Shown here: positions 46,577 through 55,392 of the stretch, piece by piece
Numbering within the stretch: position 1 is the stretch's first letter
How the letters are laid out: the number at the start of each line of letters is the position of its first letter
Translations under genes and position numbers: made by a program
Origin: Cohnella zeiphila
Lineage (GTDB): Bacteria; Bacillota; Bacilli; Paenibacillales; Paenibacillaceae
Assembly (NCBI RefSeq): GCF_014212055.1
Contig: NZ_JACJVO010000010.1
Coordinates: forward strand, 18,597 to 82,596
Direction of reading: 5' to 3'
DNA: 64,000 bases
The notes under the pieces: model-generated
Told to the model about the DNA's origin: nothing
The model's input: the letters and a program-made list of their open reading frames with translations, nothing else
The model's database searches: none

Positions 46577-48091
46577 TTAGGCGCGATTCGGCACATAATC
46601 GAACCAATCGAAGCAAGCCGGCGTACGCTCGCCCGTCTCGCTGACGGCATACATCGCGGCGAATACCCCCGTAAATCCGCCCGCCACCTCCGTGGAGAGC
46701 AGATGCGTTTCCCCCGAGCCCGCTTCCAGATCAGGGGCGGAATCCTGCCGAACGGTAAAAACAAGCGTGTCCGGCCGAGCTTCTATTTGCAAGACGACCG
46801 GGCCCGGCGCGCATTCCTGCGCGCTCTCCGTTCGGAGCGATCCGACGGTTCGCCGAAAGACGATCGCTTTGCGTCCTTCCCGGAACCTTACGGCCAGGTC
46901 GTAATGATGCCTTTCGTTCATAAACACGGTAAGCCCGGCTTCCTCTCCTTCCTCGGCCGGTTCGAAATCGAGGGCGGCCGCCATGCTGCACGAGAAGTGA
47001 GCGAGACGGCGGCCCACAAAGGCCGGGGCTCCGGCGTCGTCGAGCGAGGTTTTCGTTCCGCGCAGCACGAGATGCCCCGGACGTTCGCTCAGCGACCAGC
47101 TTCCGGGAGCTGGATTCCGCAGGAAGGTCCAATCGAGGCCCAGCGTCGGATCGTCAAAATCATCCCGATCGGCCTTCAGCGGCCACCGGACTTCGGCGAA
47201 CGGCGGAGAATCCATGACGGACTCGACGCGTCCGCCATGCCCGATCATCGGCCACCCGTCATCCGACCAGGAGACGGGCGCGAGGAACGTCTCCCTGCCC
47301 AGATGATGCTTCATCGGATAGGAGACCGGCCGGATTCCCAGGAAAACCGCCCACCAACTGCCGTCGTGCGCCTGTACGAGATCCGCATGCCCGGTCGCGT
47401 GGATGCTGCTTTTCAAGCTTCTGTGAGACAAAATCGGATTATGCGGGCATGGATCGTATGGACCATAGGGATCGCCGCTTCTTGCTATCGTCACCATATG
47501 GCCGTATTCCGTCCCGCCCTCGGCGATCATCAAATAATAAAGTCCGTTGATTTTGTAGAGATGAGGCGCTTCCGGATAAGCTCCGCCCGTTCCCCTCCAG
47601 ATCAGACGGCTCTCCGTCAGCAGGCTTCCGGTCGAAATATCGATCTCGCATTGATAAATCCCCTCGCCCTCATGGCCGGAACAAGTGGATTGAAAGTATA
47701 CGCGGCCGTCCTCGTCGAACAAAAGCGACGGATCGATGCCTTGCTGCGCAACGGGAATCGGATCGGACCAGGGGCCGGCGGGCTGGTTGCTCCGGACATA
47801 GAAATTGCCGACCCCGCTTACGTTCGTGGTCGCCATATAGAACCAGCCGTCGTGATAGCGAATCGTCGGGGCGTAGATCCCTCCCGAGCTTCCCGCGTGA
47901 GCCAGCGGCAGCTGTTCCTCCGTATTCAGACAATGTCCGATCTGACGCCAATTCACGAGGTCCTTGCTATGAAAAATAGGCACTCCCGGAAAATATTCGA
48001 ACGAGCTTGTCACCAGGTAGTAGTCTTCCCCGACTCGGCAGATGCTCGGGTCGGGATGAAAGCCGGGAATGATCGGGTTCGTGTACGGCAT
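46577..48091 (-). CDS. GH43 family beta-xylosidase/arabinofuranosidase, 504 aa
   Basis: Five-bladed propeller glycosidase. The three catalytic acids are visible: Asp14 (FHPDPS, base), Asp120 (GIDPSLLFD, pKa modulator) and Glu174 (AYPEAPHLY, acid). A C-terminal beta-sandwich of about 190 residues, as in GH43 xylosidases with DUF1349-like domains, completes it. There is no signal peptide, so it is cytoplasmic. AGGAGAAG precedes the ATG at 48091; the upstream in-frame codons are not supported. It is divergent from the AraC gene at 48226. Confidence 0.92.
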   Translation of the reverse strand: MPYTNPIIPGFHPDPSICRVGEDYYLVTSSFEYFPGVPIFHSKDLVNWRQIGHCLNTEEQLPLAHAGSSGGIYAPTIRYHDGWFYMATTNVSGVGNFYVRSNQPAGPWSDPIPVAQQGIDPSLLFDEDGRVYFQSTCSGHEGEGIYQCEIDISTGSLLTESRLIWRGTGGAYPEAPHLYKINGLYYLMIAEGGTEYGHMVTIARSGDPYGPYDPCPHNPILSHRSLKSSIHATGHADLVQAHDGSWWAVFLGIRPVSYPMKHHLGRETFLAPVSWSDDGWPMIGHGGRVESVMDSPPFAEVRWPLKADRDDFDDPTLGLDWTFLRNPAPGSWSLSERPGHLVLRGTKTSLDDAGAPAFVGRRLAHFSCSMAAALDFEPAEEGEEAGLTVFMNERHHYDLAVRFREGRKAIVFRRTVGSLRTESAQECAPGPVVLQIEARPDTLVFTVRQDSAPDLEAGSGETHLLSTEVAGGFTGVFAAMYAVSETGERTPACFDWFDYVPNRA

Positions 48092-48128
48092 GGATGCACT
48101 TCTCCTATTTGTTATAGTCTCGGCTAGT

Positions 48129-48157
48129 ATTATAGGGGATGCGTTCTTCGTCAAACC
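48129..48157 (-). promoter_or_regulatory. GH43 promoter with weak -35
   Basis: On the minus strand GGTTTG (48157-48152), 17 bases, TATAAT (48134-48129). The perfect -10 with a poor -35 suggests activator dependence. The same GGTTTG-17-TATAAT layout occurs at 51112-51140. Confidence 0.75.
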
Positions 48158-48197
48158 TTGATTTTCGAGTCATGAAATAGCATGATATAGTCATCCG
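48152..48197. promoter_or_regulatory. Putative AraC activator site, copy 1
   Basis: A 46-bp block, 42 of 46 bases identical to 51135-51180. It contains AGTCAT at 48168 and 48189, 21 bp (two helical turns) apart, with AGCAT between, a typical AraC direct-repeat site. It abuts the GH43 -35 and lies 29 bp before the AraC gene. Confidence 0.75.
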
Positions 48198-48225
48198 GCC
48201 GCGAGCTTGGGAAGGGGGCGTTCGT

Positions 48226-49083
48226 ATGCTTACCGTGCACTTGAATTGGTTTACGTCCGACGAACAATTCCCGTTCTTCATTCAATATGGCGGACATGAC
48301 GAAGACATGGACCTGCACAGGCATTTGGATTTCTCCGAACTCGTCATCGTGCTGAGCGGCAACGCTACGCACATCGTCAATTCGGAGGCATCCTTCATCA
48401 AAAAGGGGAACGTATTCGTCATCGACGGCGTGACCGCTCATGCGTATAAGGACCCCCACGACTTTAAAATTTGCAACATCATGTTTCGGCCCGAGATGCT
48501 GAAAGCGGCCGGGTCCGACTTGAGGGCGTCCAAGGGATTTCAGGCTCTGTTCCTGTTGGAGCCGTATTATCGGAACATTCAGCATTACGAGAGCAAGATG
48601 AACCTGTCGATTGCAAGCCTGGAACACGTCTCGTCCATGATCTCCTTCATGATGGAAGAGTATGAGAGCAAGCTTCAGGGCTACCAGACGATGCTCCGGG
48701 CGCGGTTTATGGAACTCGTCGTTTTCTTGTCCAGGCAATACGAGAAGGAAGAGACCGGCGTTCAAAGCAATCTGATGCACTTGGCAAATGCGATCTCCTT
48801 TATCGAAGCCCACTTTTTGGAATCGCTTACTCTTGAGGATATCGCATCCAAATCGGGCATTTCGGTAAGGCATCTGAACCGGATCTTCCAGTCCTATTAC
48901 CAGACGACCCCCTTCTCGTATCTTCTGAAGCTGCGCCTGGAACGTGCGTGCATGCTGCTCAAGACGACCAGCCTTCCCATTACGGAGATTTCCTACGAGT
49001 GCGGGTTTAACGACAGCAATTATTTCACCCGCCAGTTCACGAAGGTTCTGGGGATGTCCCCGAAGGCTTATAGGCGGCACTAA
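48226..49083 (+). CDS. AraC-family regulator with cupin sensor, 285 aa
   Basis: The N-terminal cupin domain (DMDLHRHLDFSELVIVLSGNATHIV) would bind a sugar. C-terminal helix-turn-helices are LEDIASKSGISVRHLNRIFQS and ITEISYECGFNDSNYFTRQFTK. AAGGGGG precedes the ATG by 8 bases. It is divergent from GH43, with the shared 46-bp element between them, and probably activates GH43 and the lipoprotein at 49284. Confidence 0.92.
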   Translation: MLTVHLNWFTSDEQFPFFIQYGGHDEDMDLHRHLDFSELVIVLSGNATHIVNSEASFIKKGNVFVIDGVTAHAYKDPHDFKICNIMFRPEMLKAAGSDLRASKGFQALFLLEPYYRNIQHYESKMNLSIASLEHVSSMISFMMEEYESKLQGYQTMLRARFMELVVFLSRQYEKEETGVQSNLMHLANAISFIEAHFLESLTLEDIASKSGISVRHLNRIFQSYYQTTPFSYLLKLRLERACMLLKTTSLPITEISYECGFNDSNYFTRQFTKVLGMSPKAYRRH

Positions 49084-49215
49084 TCCCCCAATATGAACCC
49101 CAAAAGTGACGCTATGCTCCGTAGCAAATTCCGAATCCTTTTGGGGGAGCCCCCGGTATGAACCCCCAAAAGTGACGCTAAGCTCCGTAGCGAATTCCGA
49201 ATCCTTTTGGGGGAG
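49083..49215. repeat. 66-bp palindromic repeat, two copies (one truncated)
   Basis: A full unit runs 49147-49212 (66 bp), preceded by a shortened copy from about 49083. CCCCCAAAAG pairs with CTTTTGGGGG in the full unit. It is the same family as 29721-29857. It separates the converging AraC and lipoprotein genes. Confidence 0.8.
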
Positions 49216-49222
49216 CCCCCGA

Positions 49223-49271
49223 TAAAAAACCGCCCATGGGGAGACGTTTCCGTCCTCCGATAGGCGGTTCT
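49223..49271 (-). terminator. Terminator after lipoprotein copy 2
   Basis: On the minus strand GAACCGCCTA... pairs with ...GGGCGGTTTTTTAT. It resembles the terminator at 51479-51523, so it was probably duplicated along with the gene. Confidence 0.8.
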
Positions 49272-49283
49272 GCAGGCTTGCCG

Positions 49284-51038
49284 TTACTTAATATCCTTGC
49301 CGGTAAACAGCTCGACTCTGTTCTTGACGAGGTCCGTATACGTAGCTTCCATCTTCTCCGCGCCGGCCTTGTTCAGGTCGGAGATGAACTGGTCGTACGT
49401 CTTGTCGAAGTCTTCCGGCTTCGCCAGGATCACCTTCGGAATGCTCTTGTCGACGATGTCCTGCGTTTTCTGGTAGATGACCGCGTAGTCGCCGTCCGTC
49501 GGCACCTGCATGTTATACAGCGCGCCCCATTCCTTGACCGGAAGGTCTTGCGGCCACAGGTCCTTCCAGGTCGTCACGTTGTAGCCCTTCAGCGCTTCCT
49601 TCTCGGCGTCGGAATAGCTCGCCTGGATCTGTTCCGGGAAGTTCGTCGTGTAGTAGTTGCCCGTCGAATCCTTGACGCCGTCGCCGTAATGCGGAGCGAA
49701 CGCCGTGTACAGGCCGATGCCGGTCGTCTTGGCGAAGTTGGCGCTGTCGTTCACCTTGGCATTCAGGACATCGTCCGGAATGACGCGCTTGCCGTTCTCG
49801 ATATTGTATTGCTTGCCTTCCACGCCCCAGTTGACGAGCACTTGGCCTTCGTCGGAAGCGATCCAATCCAGGAACTGAATGGCGCGAACCGGATCCTTGC
49901 AAGCCTTCGTGATGCTGATGCCGTAGAAGTCGACGCCGAAGGGCTGCAGCTCGTGCTCCTGGTATTGATCGTTCACCGTAACCGGGAAGTGGCCGTACGT
50001 TTCATCGTTTTTGCCCGCGGACTTCAGCGAGTTCTCCGCATTGCCGTATTCCCACTCCTGCGAGATCAGGCCCAGTACGCGGCCGCTCGCGATCTTCGCT
50101 TGATACTGGTCGTCCTTCTCCACGAAGGTGTCCTTGTCGAGCAGGCCCTCGTTGTACATATGGTTCAGCCATTTGAAGTAGTCCCGCTCCTCCGGGCGTT
50201 TGTAGTGCAGCTCGGCCTGGTACGTCGTCGGATCGACGTAGTATTCGCCGTCTCCGGGAGCCCCCGTCGCATTGACGGACGGGTCGGTGATCGTAATCAT
50301 CCTCTTCCATCCGTCGCCGTTCAGCAGCAGCGGAATCGTCGGCTGTCCGTCCGTCGTCGGATGCTTCGCCACATACTCCTTCAGCACGTTCTCAAAATCC
50401 TGCGTCGTCTTGATCTGCGGATAGCCGAGCTCCTTCAGCACGCGAAGCTGAACCTCGAAGCCGCCGGTGGCGTCGAAGTATTGGTTGCCCACGCCCCCGT
50501 TCGTCGGAATCGCATAGATCGACTGGTCGTCATTGCTGTATTTCATGCGGTTCTCGCTGCCCTTCATGATCGCCTTGATGTGCGGGGCGTACTTATCGAT
50601 CAAGTCGGTCAAGTCGATAATGGCGCCGGCGTCGACCAGCTTGCCAAGCTCGCCCTTGGCGAAGATGATGTCCGGATATTGCCCGCTGGCGGCCATCAGG
50701 GCGATTTTGCTCTGGCCTCCGCCGCTGGCAACGTCGAATTCGGCGTTGATCGTAACGCCCGTCTTCGCGGTAATGGCCTTGCCCACATCGTCCTGCATGT
50801 TGTTCCAGTTCGGGCTTGCGTCCGCGCCGAAGAAAGAGAACGCGATCGGCGTCGTATCCGTTTGCGCGCCGGCATCGGACGATGCGGCAGCGCTGCCGCT
50901 GGCAGACGCGCTGCCGGTCGCGGCGGCATCGCCGGAATTGCCCGCGGAATCGTCGTTGTTGTTCTGTCCGCAACCGCTAAGCAGCAATACGCCCGTAAGC
51001 GTCAGCAATGAGAGCGATTTCGTGCCGTTCCACTTCAT
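49284..51038 (-). CDS. Sugar-binding lipoprotein, duplicated copy 2, 584 aa
   Basis: Lipobox LLSGC with Cys23, then an Asn/Asp/Ser/Ala low-complexity linker and a family-1 solute-binding domain starting near TTPIAFSFFGADASPNWNNM. By eye about nine in ten residues match the product of 51536-53302; the linker differs most. It has its own activator-type promoter (51112-51140) and no permease genes directly downstream, so it probably uses the permeases at 53390-55276. AAGGGGG precedes the ATG. Confidence 0.9.
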   Translation of the reverse strand: MKWNGTKSLSLLTLTGVLLLSGCGQNNNDDSAGNSGDAAATGSASASGSAAASSDAGAQTDTTPIAFSFFGADASPNWNNMQDDVGKAITAKTGVTINAEFDVASGGGQSKIALMAASGQYPDIIFAKGELGKLVDAGAIIDLTDLIDKYAPHIKAIMKGSENRMKYSNDDQSIYAIPTNGGVGNQYFDATGGFEVQLRVLKELGYPQIKTTQDFENVLKEYVAKHPTTDGQPTIPLLLNGDGWKRMITITDPSVNATGAPGDGEYYVDPTTYQAELHYKRPEERDYFKWLNHMYNEGLLDKDTFVEKDDQYQAKIASGRVLGLISQEWEYGNAENSLKSAGKNDETYGHFPVTVNDQYQEHELQPFGVDFYGISITKACKDPVRAIQFLDWIASDEGQVLVNWGVEGKQYNIENGKRVIPDDVLNAKVNDSANFAKTTGIGLYTAFAPHYGDGVKDSTGNYYTTNFPEQIQASYSDAEKEALKGYNVTTWKDLWPQDLPVKEWGALYNMQVPTDGDYAVIYQKTQDIVDKSIPKVILAKPEDFDKTYDQFISDLNKAGAEKMEATYTDLVKNRVELFTGKDIK

Positions 51039-51111
51039 TGAATTTCCCCCTTAACATAATCAGCCATGCGAGAATCGGGAGTCCCTGTCCGGGATTCCTC
51101 CCTTCTTTCTG

Positions 51112-51140
51112 ATTATAGGCTTAGCGCTCGTCGCCAAACC
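51112..51140 (-). promoter_or_regulatory. Promoter of lipoprotein copy 2
   Basis: On the minus strand GGTTTG (51140-51135), 17 bases, TATAAT (51117-51112), identical in layout to the GH43 promoter although the spacer sequence differs. Confidence 0.75.
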
Positions 51141-51180
51141 TTGATTTTCAAGTCATAAACTAGCATGATATAGTCATTCG
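51135..51180. promoter_or_regulatory. Putative AraC activator site, copy 2
   Basis: Matches 48152-48197 at 42 of 46 positions, with AGTCAT at 51151 and 51172, again 21 bp apart. It abuts the -35 of the lipoprotein promoter in the same orientation as at GH43. Confidence 0.75.
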
Positions 51181-51270
51181 ATTGGGAGCCGGCCCATCGC
51201 ATAAGAAAAACGCTTTACGACGTCCTTGTACGAGGAGCAATTCTGATAAAGGCTGTATCGTAGAAATCAT

Positions 51271-51450
51271 AAAGGGAAAATCTCCTGCTATTTTTTCCAA
51301 ATATCATGAATGGACAGAATCAAAGGGAAAACCTCCCGCTAATCATGGCTCGTCGGCTCCTTCTGGGGAGTTTGGCATGAAATAACGGGAGGTTTTCCTG
51401 TTCATCCTCTTCTTCCCGAAGTTTTCGCATATTTAGGAGGAGAAATTCCT
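51271..51450. repeat. 51-bp-spaced repeat with inverted partners
   Basis: AAAGGGAAAA(T/C)CTCC(T/C)GCTA starts at 51271 and 51322, exactly 51 bp apart. Inverted relatives, GGGAGGTTTTCC near 51387 and AGGAGGAGAAATTCC near 51435, lie about 48 bp apart. The arrangement mirrors the array at 15007. No gene is seen in 51181-51478. Confidence 0.7.
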
Positions 51451-51478
51451 ATTCGTTCTACTTTCTTTTAGGATAGAT

Positions 51479-51523
51479 AAAAACCGCCCATGGGGACGTT
51501 TCCGTCTCCCCGTGGGCGGTTCT
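51479..51523 (-). terminator. Terminator after lipoprotein copy 1
   Basis: On the minus strand GAACCGCCCACGGGGA pairs with TCCCCATGGGCGGTT and is followed by TTTTTAT. Confidence 0.88.
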
Positions 51524-51535
51524 GCGTACATGCCG

Positions 51536-53302
51536 TTACTGAACGTCCTTGCCGGTAAACAGCTTGACTCTGCTCTTGACGAGGTCCGTATACGTAGCTT
51601 CCATCTTCTCCGCGCCCGCCTTGTTCAGGTCGGAGATGAACTGGTCGTATGTCTTGTCGAAGTCTTCCGGCTTCGCCAGAATGACCTTCGGAATGCTCTT
51701 GTCGACGATTTCTTGCGTCTTCTGGTAGATGACCGCGTAGTCGCCGTCCGTCGGCACCTGCATGTTATACAGCGCTCCCCATTCTTTGACCGGCAGATCT
51801 TTCTCGCTCGGGAACAAGTCCTTCCAGGTCGTCGCGTTGTAGCCCTTCAGCGCTTCCTTCTCGGCGTCGGAATAGCTGGCAACGATTTGATCCGGGAAGT
51901 TCGTCGTGTAGTAGTTGCCCGTCGAATCCTTGACGCCGTCGCCGTAATGCGGAGCGAACGTCGTGTACAGGCCGACGCCGGTCGTCTTGGCGAAGTTGGA
52001 GTTGTCGTTGACTTTCGCATTCTGGACATCGGCCGGGATGACGCGCTGGCCGTTCACGATATTGTATTGCTTGCCTTCCACGCCCCAGTTGACGAGCACT
52101 TGGCCTTCGTCGGAAGCGAGCCAATCCAGGAACTGGATCGCCCGAACCGGATCCTTGCACGCCGTCGTGATGCTGATGCCGGAGAAGTCGACGCCGACGG
52201 ATTGCAGCTCGTGATCTTGGTACTGATCATTCAACGTTACCGGGAAGTGGCCGTACGTTTCATCGTTTTTGCCCGCGGACTTCAGCGAGTTCTCCGCATT
52301 GCCGTACTCCCACTCCTGCGAGATCAGGCCCAATACTCGGCCGCTCGCGATCTTCGCTTGATACTGGTCGTCCTTCTCGACGAAGGTGTCCTTGTCGAGC
52401 AGGCCTTCGTTGTACATATGGTTCAGCCATTTGAAGTAGTCTTTTTCTTCCGGACGCTTGTAGTGCAGTTCAGCCTTGTACGTCGTCGGATCGACATAAT
52501 ATTCGCCGTCGTCCGGCGCGCCCGTTGCAATGAATCCCGGGTTCGTGATCGTAATCATGCGCTTCCAACCATCGCCGTTCAGCAGCAGCGGAATCGTCGG
52601 CTGTCCGTCCGTCGTCGGATGCTTCGCCACGTACTCCTTCAGAACGTTTTCATAATCCTGAACGGTTTTGATCTGCGGGTAACCCAGTTCCTTCAGCACG
52701 CGGAGCTGAACCTCAAAGCCGCCGGTGGCGTCGAAATATTGGTTGTTCACGCCCCCGTTCGTCGGAATGGCGTAAATCGACTGATCGTCGTTGCTGTACT
52801 TCAGGCGATTCATGTTATCCTTCATCATGGCCTTGATGTGCGGAGCGTATTTGTCGATCAGGTCGGTCAAATCGATAATGGCGCCCGCGTCGACCAGCTT
52901 GCCCAGCTCGCCCTTGGCGAAGATGATGTCCGGATATTGACCGCTCGCGGCCATCAGGGCGATTTTGCTCTGGCCGCCGCCGCTGGCGACGTCGTATTCG
53001 GCATTGATCGTAACGCCCGTCTTCGCGGTAATAGCCTTGCCGACGTCATCCTGCATGTTATTCCAGTTCGGGCTTGCGTCCGCGCCGAAGAAGGAGAACG
53101 TGATCGGCGTCGTATCCATTTGCGCGCCGGCATCGGACGATGCGGAGGCGCTGCCGCTGCCGCTCGGGCTGGCGGACGCAGAGCTGCCGGAATTGCTTGC
53201 CGAATCGCCGTTGTTGTTCTGTCCGCAACCGCTAAGCAGCAATGCGCCCGAAAGCGTTAGCAACGAGAGCGATGAGAGCGATTTCGTGCTGTTCCACTTC
53301 AT
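51536..53302 (-). CDS. Sugar-binding lipoprotein, copy 1, 588 aa
   Basis: Lipobox LLSGC with Cys26, a Ser/Ala/Gly-rich linker, then the solute-binding domain (TTPITFSFFGADASPNW). It is the paralogue of 49284-51038 and is placed 87 bases after the permease gene, the usual third position of these operons, so it is probably the ancestral copy. AAGGGGG precedes the ATG. Confidence 0.9.
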   Translation of the reverse strand: MKWNSTKSLSSLSLLTLSGALLLSGCGQNNNGDSASNSGSSASASPSGSGSASASSDAGAQMDTTPITFSFFGADASPNWNNMQDDVGKAITAKTGVTINAEYDVASGGGQSKIALMAASGQYPDIIFAKGELGKLVDAGAIIDLTDLIDKYAPHIKAMMKDNMNRLKYSNDDQSIYAIPTNGGVNNQYFDATGGFEVQLRVLKELGYPQIKTVQDYENVLKEYVAKHPTTDGQPTIPLLLNGDGWKRMITITNPGFIATGAPDDGEYYVDPTTYKAELHYKRPEEKDYFKWLNHMYNEGLLDKDTFVEKDDQYQAKIASGRVLGLISQEWEYGNAENSLKSAGKNDETYGHFPVTLNDQYQDHELQSVGVDFSGISITTACKDPVRAIQFLDWLASDEGQVLVNWGVEGKQYNIVNGQRVIPADVQNAKVNDNSNFAKTTGVGLYTTFAPHYGDGVKDSTGNYYTTNFPDQIVASYSDAEKEALKGYNATTWKDLFPSEKDLPVKEWGALYNMQVPTDGDYAVIYQKTQEIVDKSIPKVILAKPEDFDKTYDQFISDLNKAGAEKMEATYTDLVKSRVKLFTGKDVQ

Positions 53303-53389
53303 TGAACTTCCCCCTTAATCGTATCAAGCTTATATTGTACACAGGCTTCAAGCCCGGATGTACCGATAAAATATGGAAGCGAAGAACGG

Positions 53390-54289
53390 TTATGCCTTTA
53401 CCGCGCCCAGCGTCATGCCGCCGACGAAATACCGTTGAAGGAACGGATAGACGACGAGGATCGGCACGGTGACGACGATCGTAATCGCCATCTTGATCGA
53501 TTCCGGCGACACTTGCTGCATCAGCTTCGCCAGATCGTTGGAGTTGCTCATGGCGCTGCCTTGCTGCGTGCTGTCCAGAATTTTCATCAATTCGTACTGC
53601 AGCGTGGTGAGAGACGGCTTGTTGCCGTTGTACAAATACGTATCGAACCAGGAGTTCCATTGTCCGACCGCCAGAAAGAGAGCGATCGTCGCCAGCACCG
53701 GCTTGCAGAGCGGAAGAATGACCTTGTAATAAATCTGAAAGTCGTTCGCTCCGTCCAGCTTGGCCGATTCCTGAAGGGCGTACGGCAAGCCGTCGATGAA
53801 AGAACGAATGACGAACACGTTAAAGGCGCTGACTATGCCCGGAAGCACGTAGATGCCGAACGTCCCGATCATGTGAAGGTCGCGCATCAGGATGTACACC
53901 GGCACCATTCCTCCGGAAAAGTACATCGTGAGCGCAAGGAACGTAGAGACGAACTTGCGGCTTCTGAAATCGGGCCGGCTCAGCGTGTAGGCCAGCATCG
54001 AAGCGCTCAGCAAACCGAGCAGCGTGCCGATCACCGTCCGCAGAACGGATATTTTGAAGCCTTGTACCAGCGTCGTATAGCCGAAGATCGTTTCGTAGTT
54101 TTTCAGCGTGAACTGCCTCGGCCACAGATAGATCCCCCCGCGCACGGTGTCGGCGGAATCGTTCAAGGAGATCGCCAGCACGTTCAAGAACGGGTACAGC
54201 GTGGCGGCGACGATGACCGTAAGCACGACGTAATTGATGACGTTGAACGTTCTTTCCCCTCGGGTCAGGTTGAAAGCTTTGGTTGACAC
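53390..54289 (-). CDS. Carbohydrate ABC transporter permease (YtcP type), 299 aa
   Basis: Six-helix permease with EAA loop ESAKLDGANDFQIYYKVILPLCKP and C-terminal GGMTLGAVKA. It starts at GTG. It follows its partner by 12 bases and forms the channel of transporter locus 3. Confidence 0.92.
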   Translation of the reverse strand: MSTKAFNLTRGERTFNVINYVVLTVIVAATLYPFLNVLAISLNDSADTVRGGIYLWPRQFTLKNYETIFGYTTLVQGFKISVLRTVIGTLLGLLSASMLAYTLSRPDFRSRKFVSTFLALTMYFSGGMVPVYILMRDLHMIGTFGIYVLPGIVSAFNVFVIRSFIDGLPYALQESAKLDGANDFQIYYKVILPLCKPVLATIALFLAVGQWNSWFDTYLYNGNKPSLTTLQYELMKILDSTQQGSAMSNSNDLAKLMQQVSPESIKMAITIVVTVPILVVYPFLQRYFVGGMTLGAVKA

Positions 54290-54301
54290 AGGCCCGCCCC
54301 C

Positions 54302-55276
54302 TTACATGATGCTTTCTTTCGCGAATTTTTTGAACAGGCCGTTCGCGGCAAACAACAGAATGACGCTGACGACCGAGTTGAACATGCTGATGGCGGTACC
54401 GTAAGAGAAGTGCGCGATCTTAATTCCGTAATTGAGCGCGTACAGGTCGAGCACTTGCGAATAGTCGGACACCAGGTTGTTCCCGAGCAGCATCTGCTTC
54501 TCGTATCCGATGCTGAGCAGATGGCCGATGGACATGATGAACAGCACCATGATCGTGGAGCGAATGCCCGGAAGCGTAATGTTCCAGATCTGCCGGAAGC
54601 GTCCGGCTCCGTCGACGCGGGCCGCTTCGTACAGCTCCTTGTCGATGCCGGTAATGGCCGCCAGATAGATGATCGCGTTCCATCCGGTCTCCTTCCAAAT
54701 ATCGGAGCCGGTGACGATTCCCCAGAACCAGTGCGGCTTGGCCATGAACTGGATCGGTTCGTCGGAGATATGCAGCCATGTGAGCAGGTGGTTGACGACT
54801 CCGTCCAGGGAAAGCATGCTCGTCACGATGCCGGCAACGACGACCCAAGAGACGAAGTGGGGCAGGTAAGAGATCGTCTGGGTGATTCGCTTGAACGGCA
54901 TGCTCTTCACTTCGTTAAGCAGGACCGCGAACAGGATCGGGAAAATGAACCCCGCGACCAGCGACAGGCCGCTCATCGCCAGCGTGTTGCGAAGCACTCG
55001 ATAGAACTGATCATCGTGGAACAGCGTCTTGAACTGGTCGAACCCTACCCATTTCTGCTCGCTGAAGGATTTGGCCGGCTTGTAGTTCTGGAACGCCATC
55101 GTCCAGCCCCAGATCGGCACGTAATTGAAAATAAACAGCCAGATTACAAAGGGCAAAGACATTAAGTACAAATATTTTTGTCGCAAGATGTCGGACCAGA
55201 ATCGGTTCTTCTTTCTTGCGGAAGCGCCGGTTGCGCTTACACGGCCAGTCGACGGAAAGGCTGGTTGCGAATCCAT
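54302..55276 (-). CDS. Carbohydrate ABC transporter permease (LplB type), 324 aa
   Basis: An N-terminal polar stretch of about 30 residues precedes the first helix (YLYLMSLPFVIWLFIFNYVPIWGW). The EAA loop is EAARVDGAGRFRQIWNITLPG. AAGGGGG precedes the ATG. It is the first gene of the operon, just downstream of the kinase/regulator pair in the same orientation. Confidence 0.92.
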   Translation of the reverse strand: MDSQPAFPSTGRVSATGASARKKNRFWSDILRQKYLYLMSLPFVIWLFIFNYVPIWGWTMAFQNYKPAKSFSEQKWVGFDQFKTLFHDDQFYRVLRNTLAMSGLSLVAGFIFPILFAVLLNEVKSMPFKRITQTISYLPHFVSWVVVAGIVTSMLSLDGVVNHLLTWLHISDEPIQFMAKPHWFWGIVTGSDIWKETGWNAIIYLAAITGIDKELYEAARVDGAGRFRQIWNITLPGIRSTIMVLFIMSIGHLLSIGYEKQMLLGNNLVSDYSQVLDLYALNYGIKIAHFSYGTAISMFNSVVSVILLFAANGLFKKFAKESIM

Positions 55277-55392
55277 TATGTCGTTCCCCCTTCGCTATAC
55301 AAATAGCATAGCTTACCGAAAGAACGGAAAATACGCGATTTTTTGAAGTAAAAACCATGCAAAAATTAGAGGTGGAAGAGGAGGGACTCCCC

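Noticed and set aside
51182..51385. 67-codon plus-strand ORF
   Set aside because: It runs through the 51-bp repeat, has no convincing ribosome binding site and merely reflects a period divisible by three.
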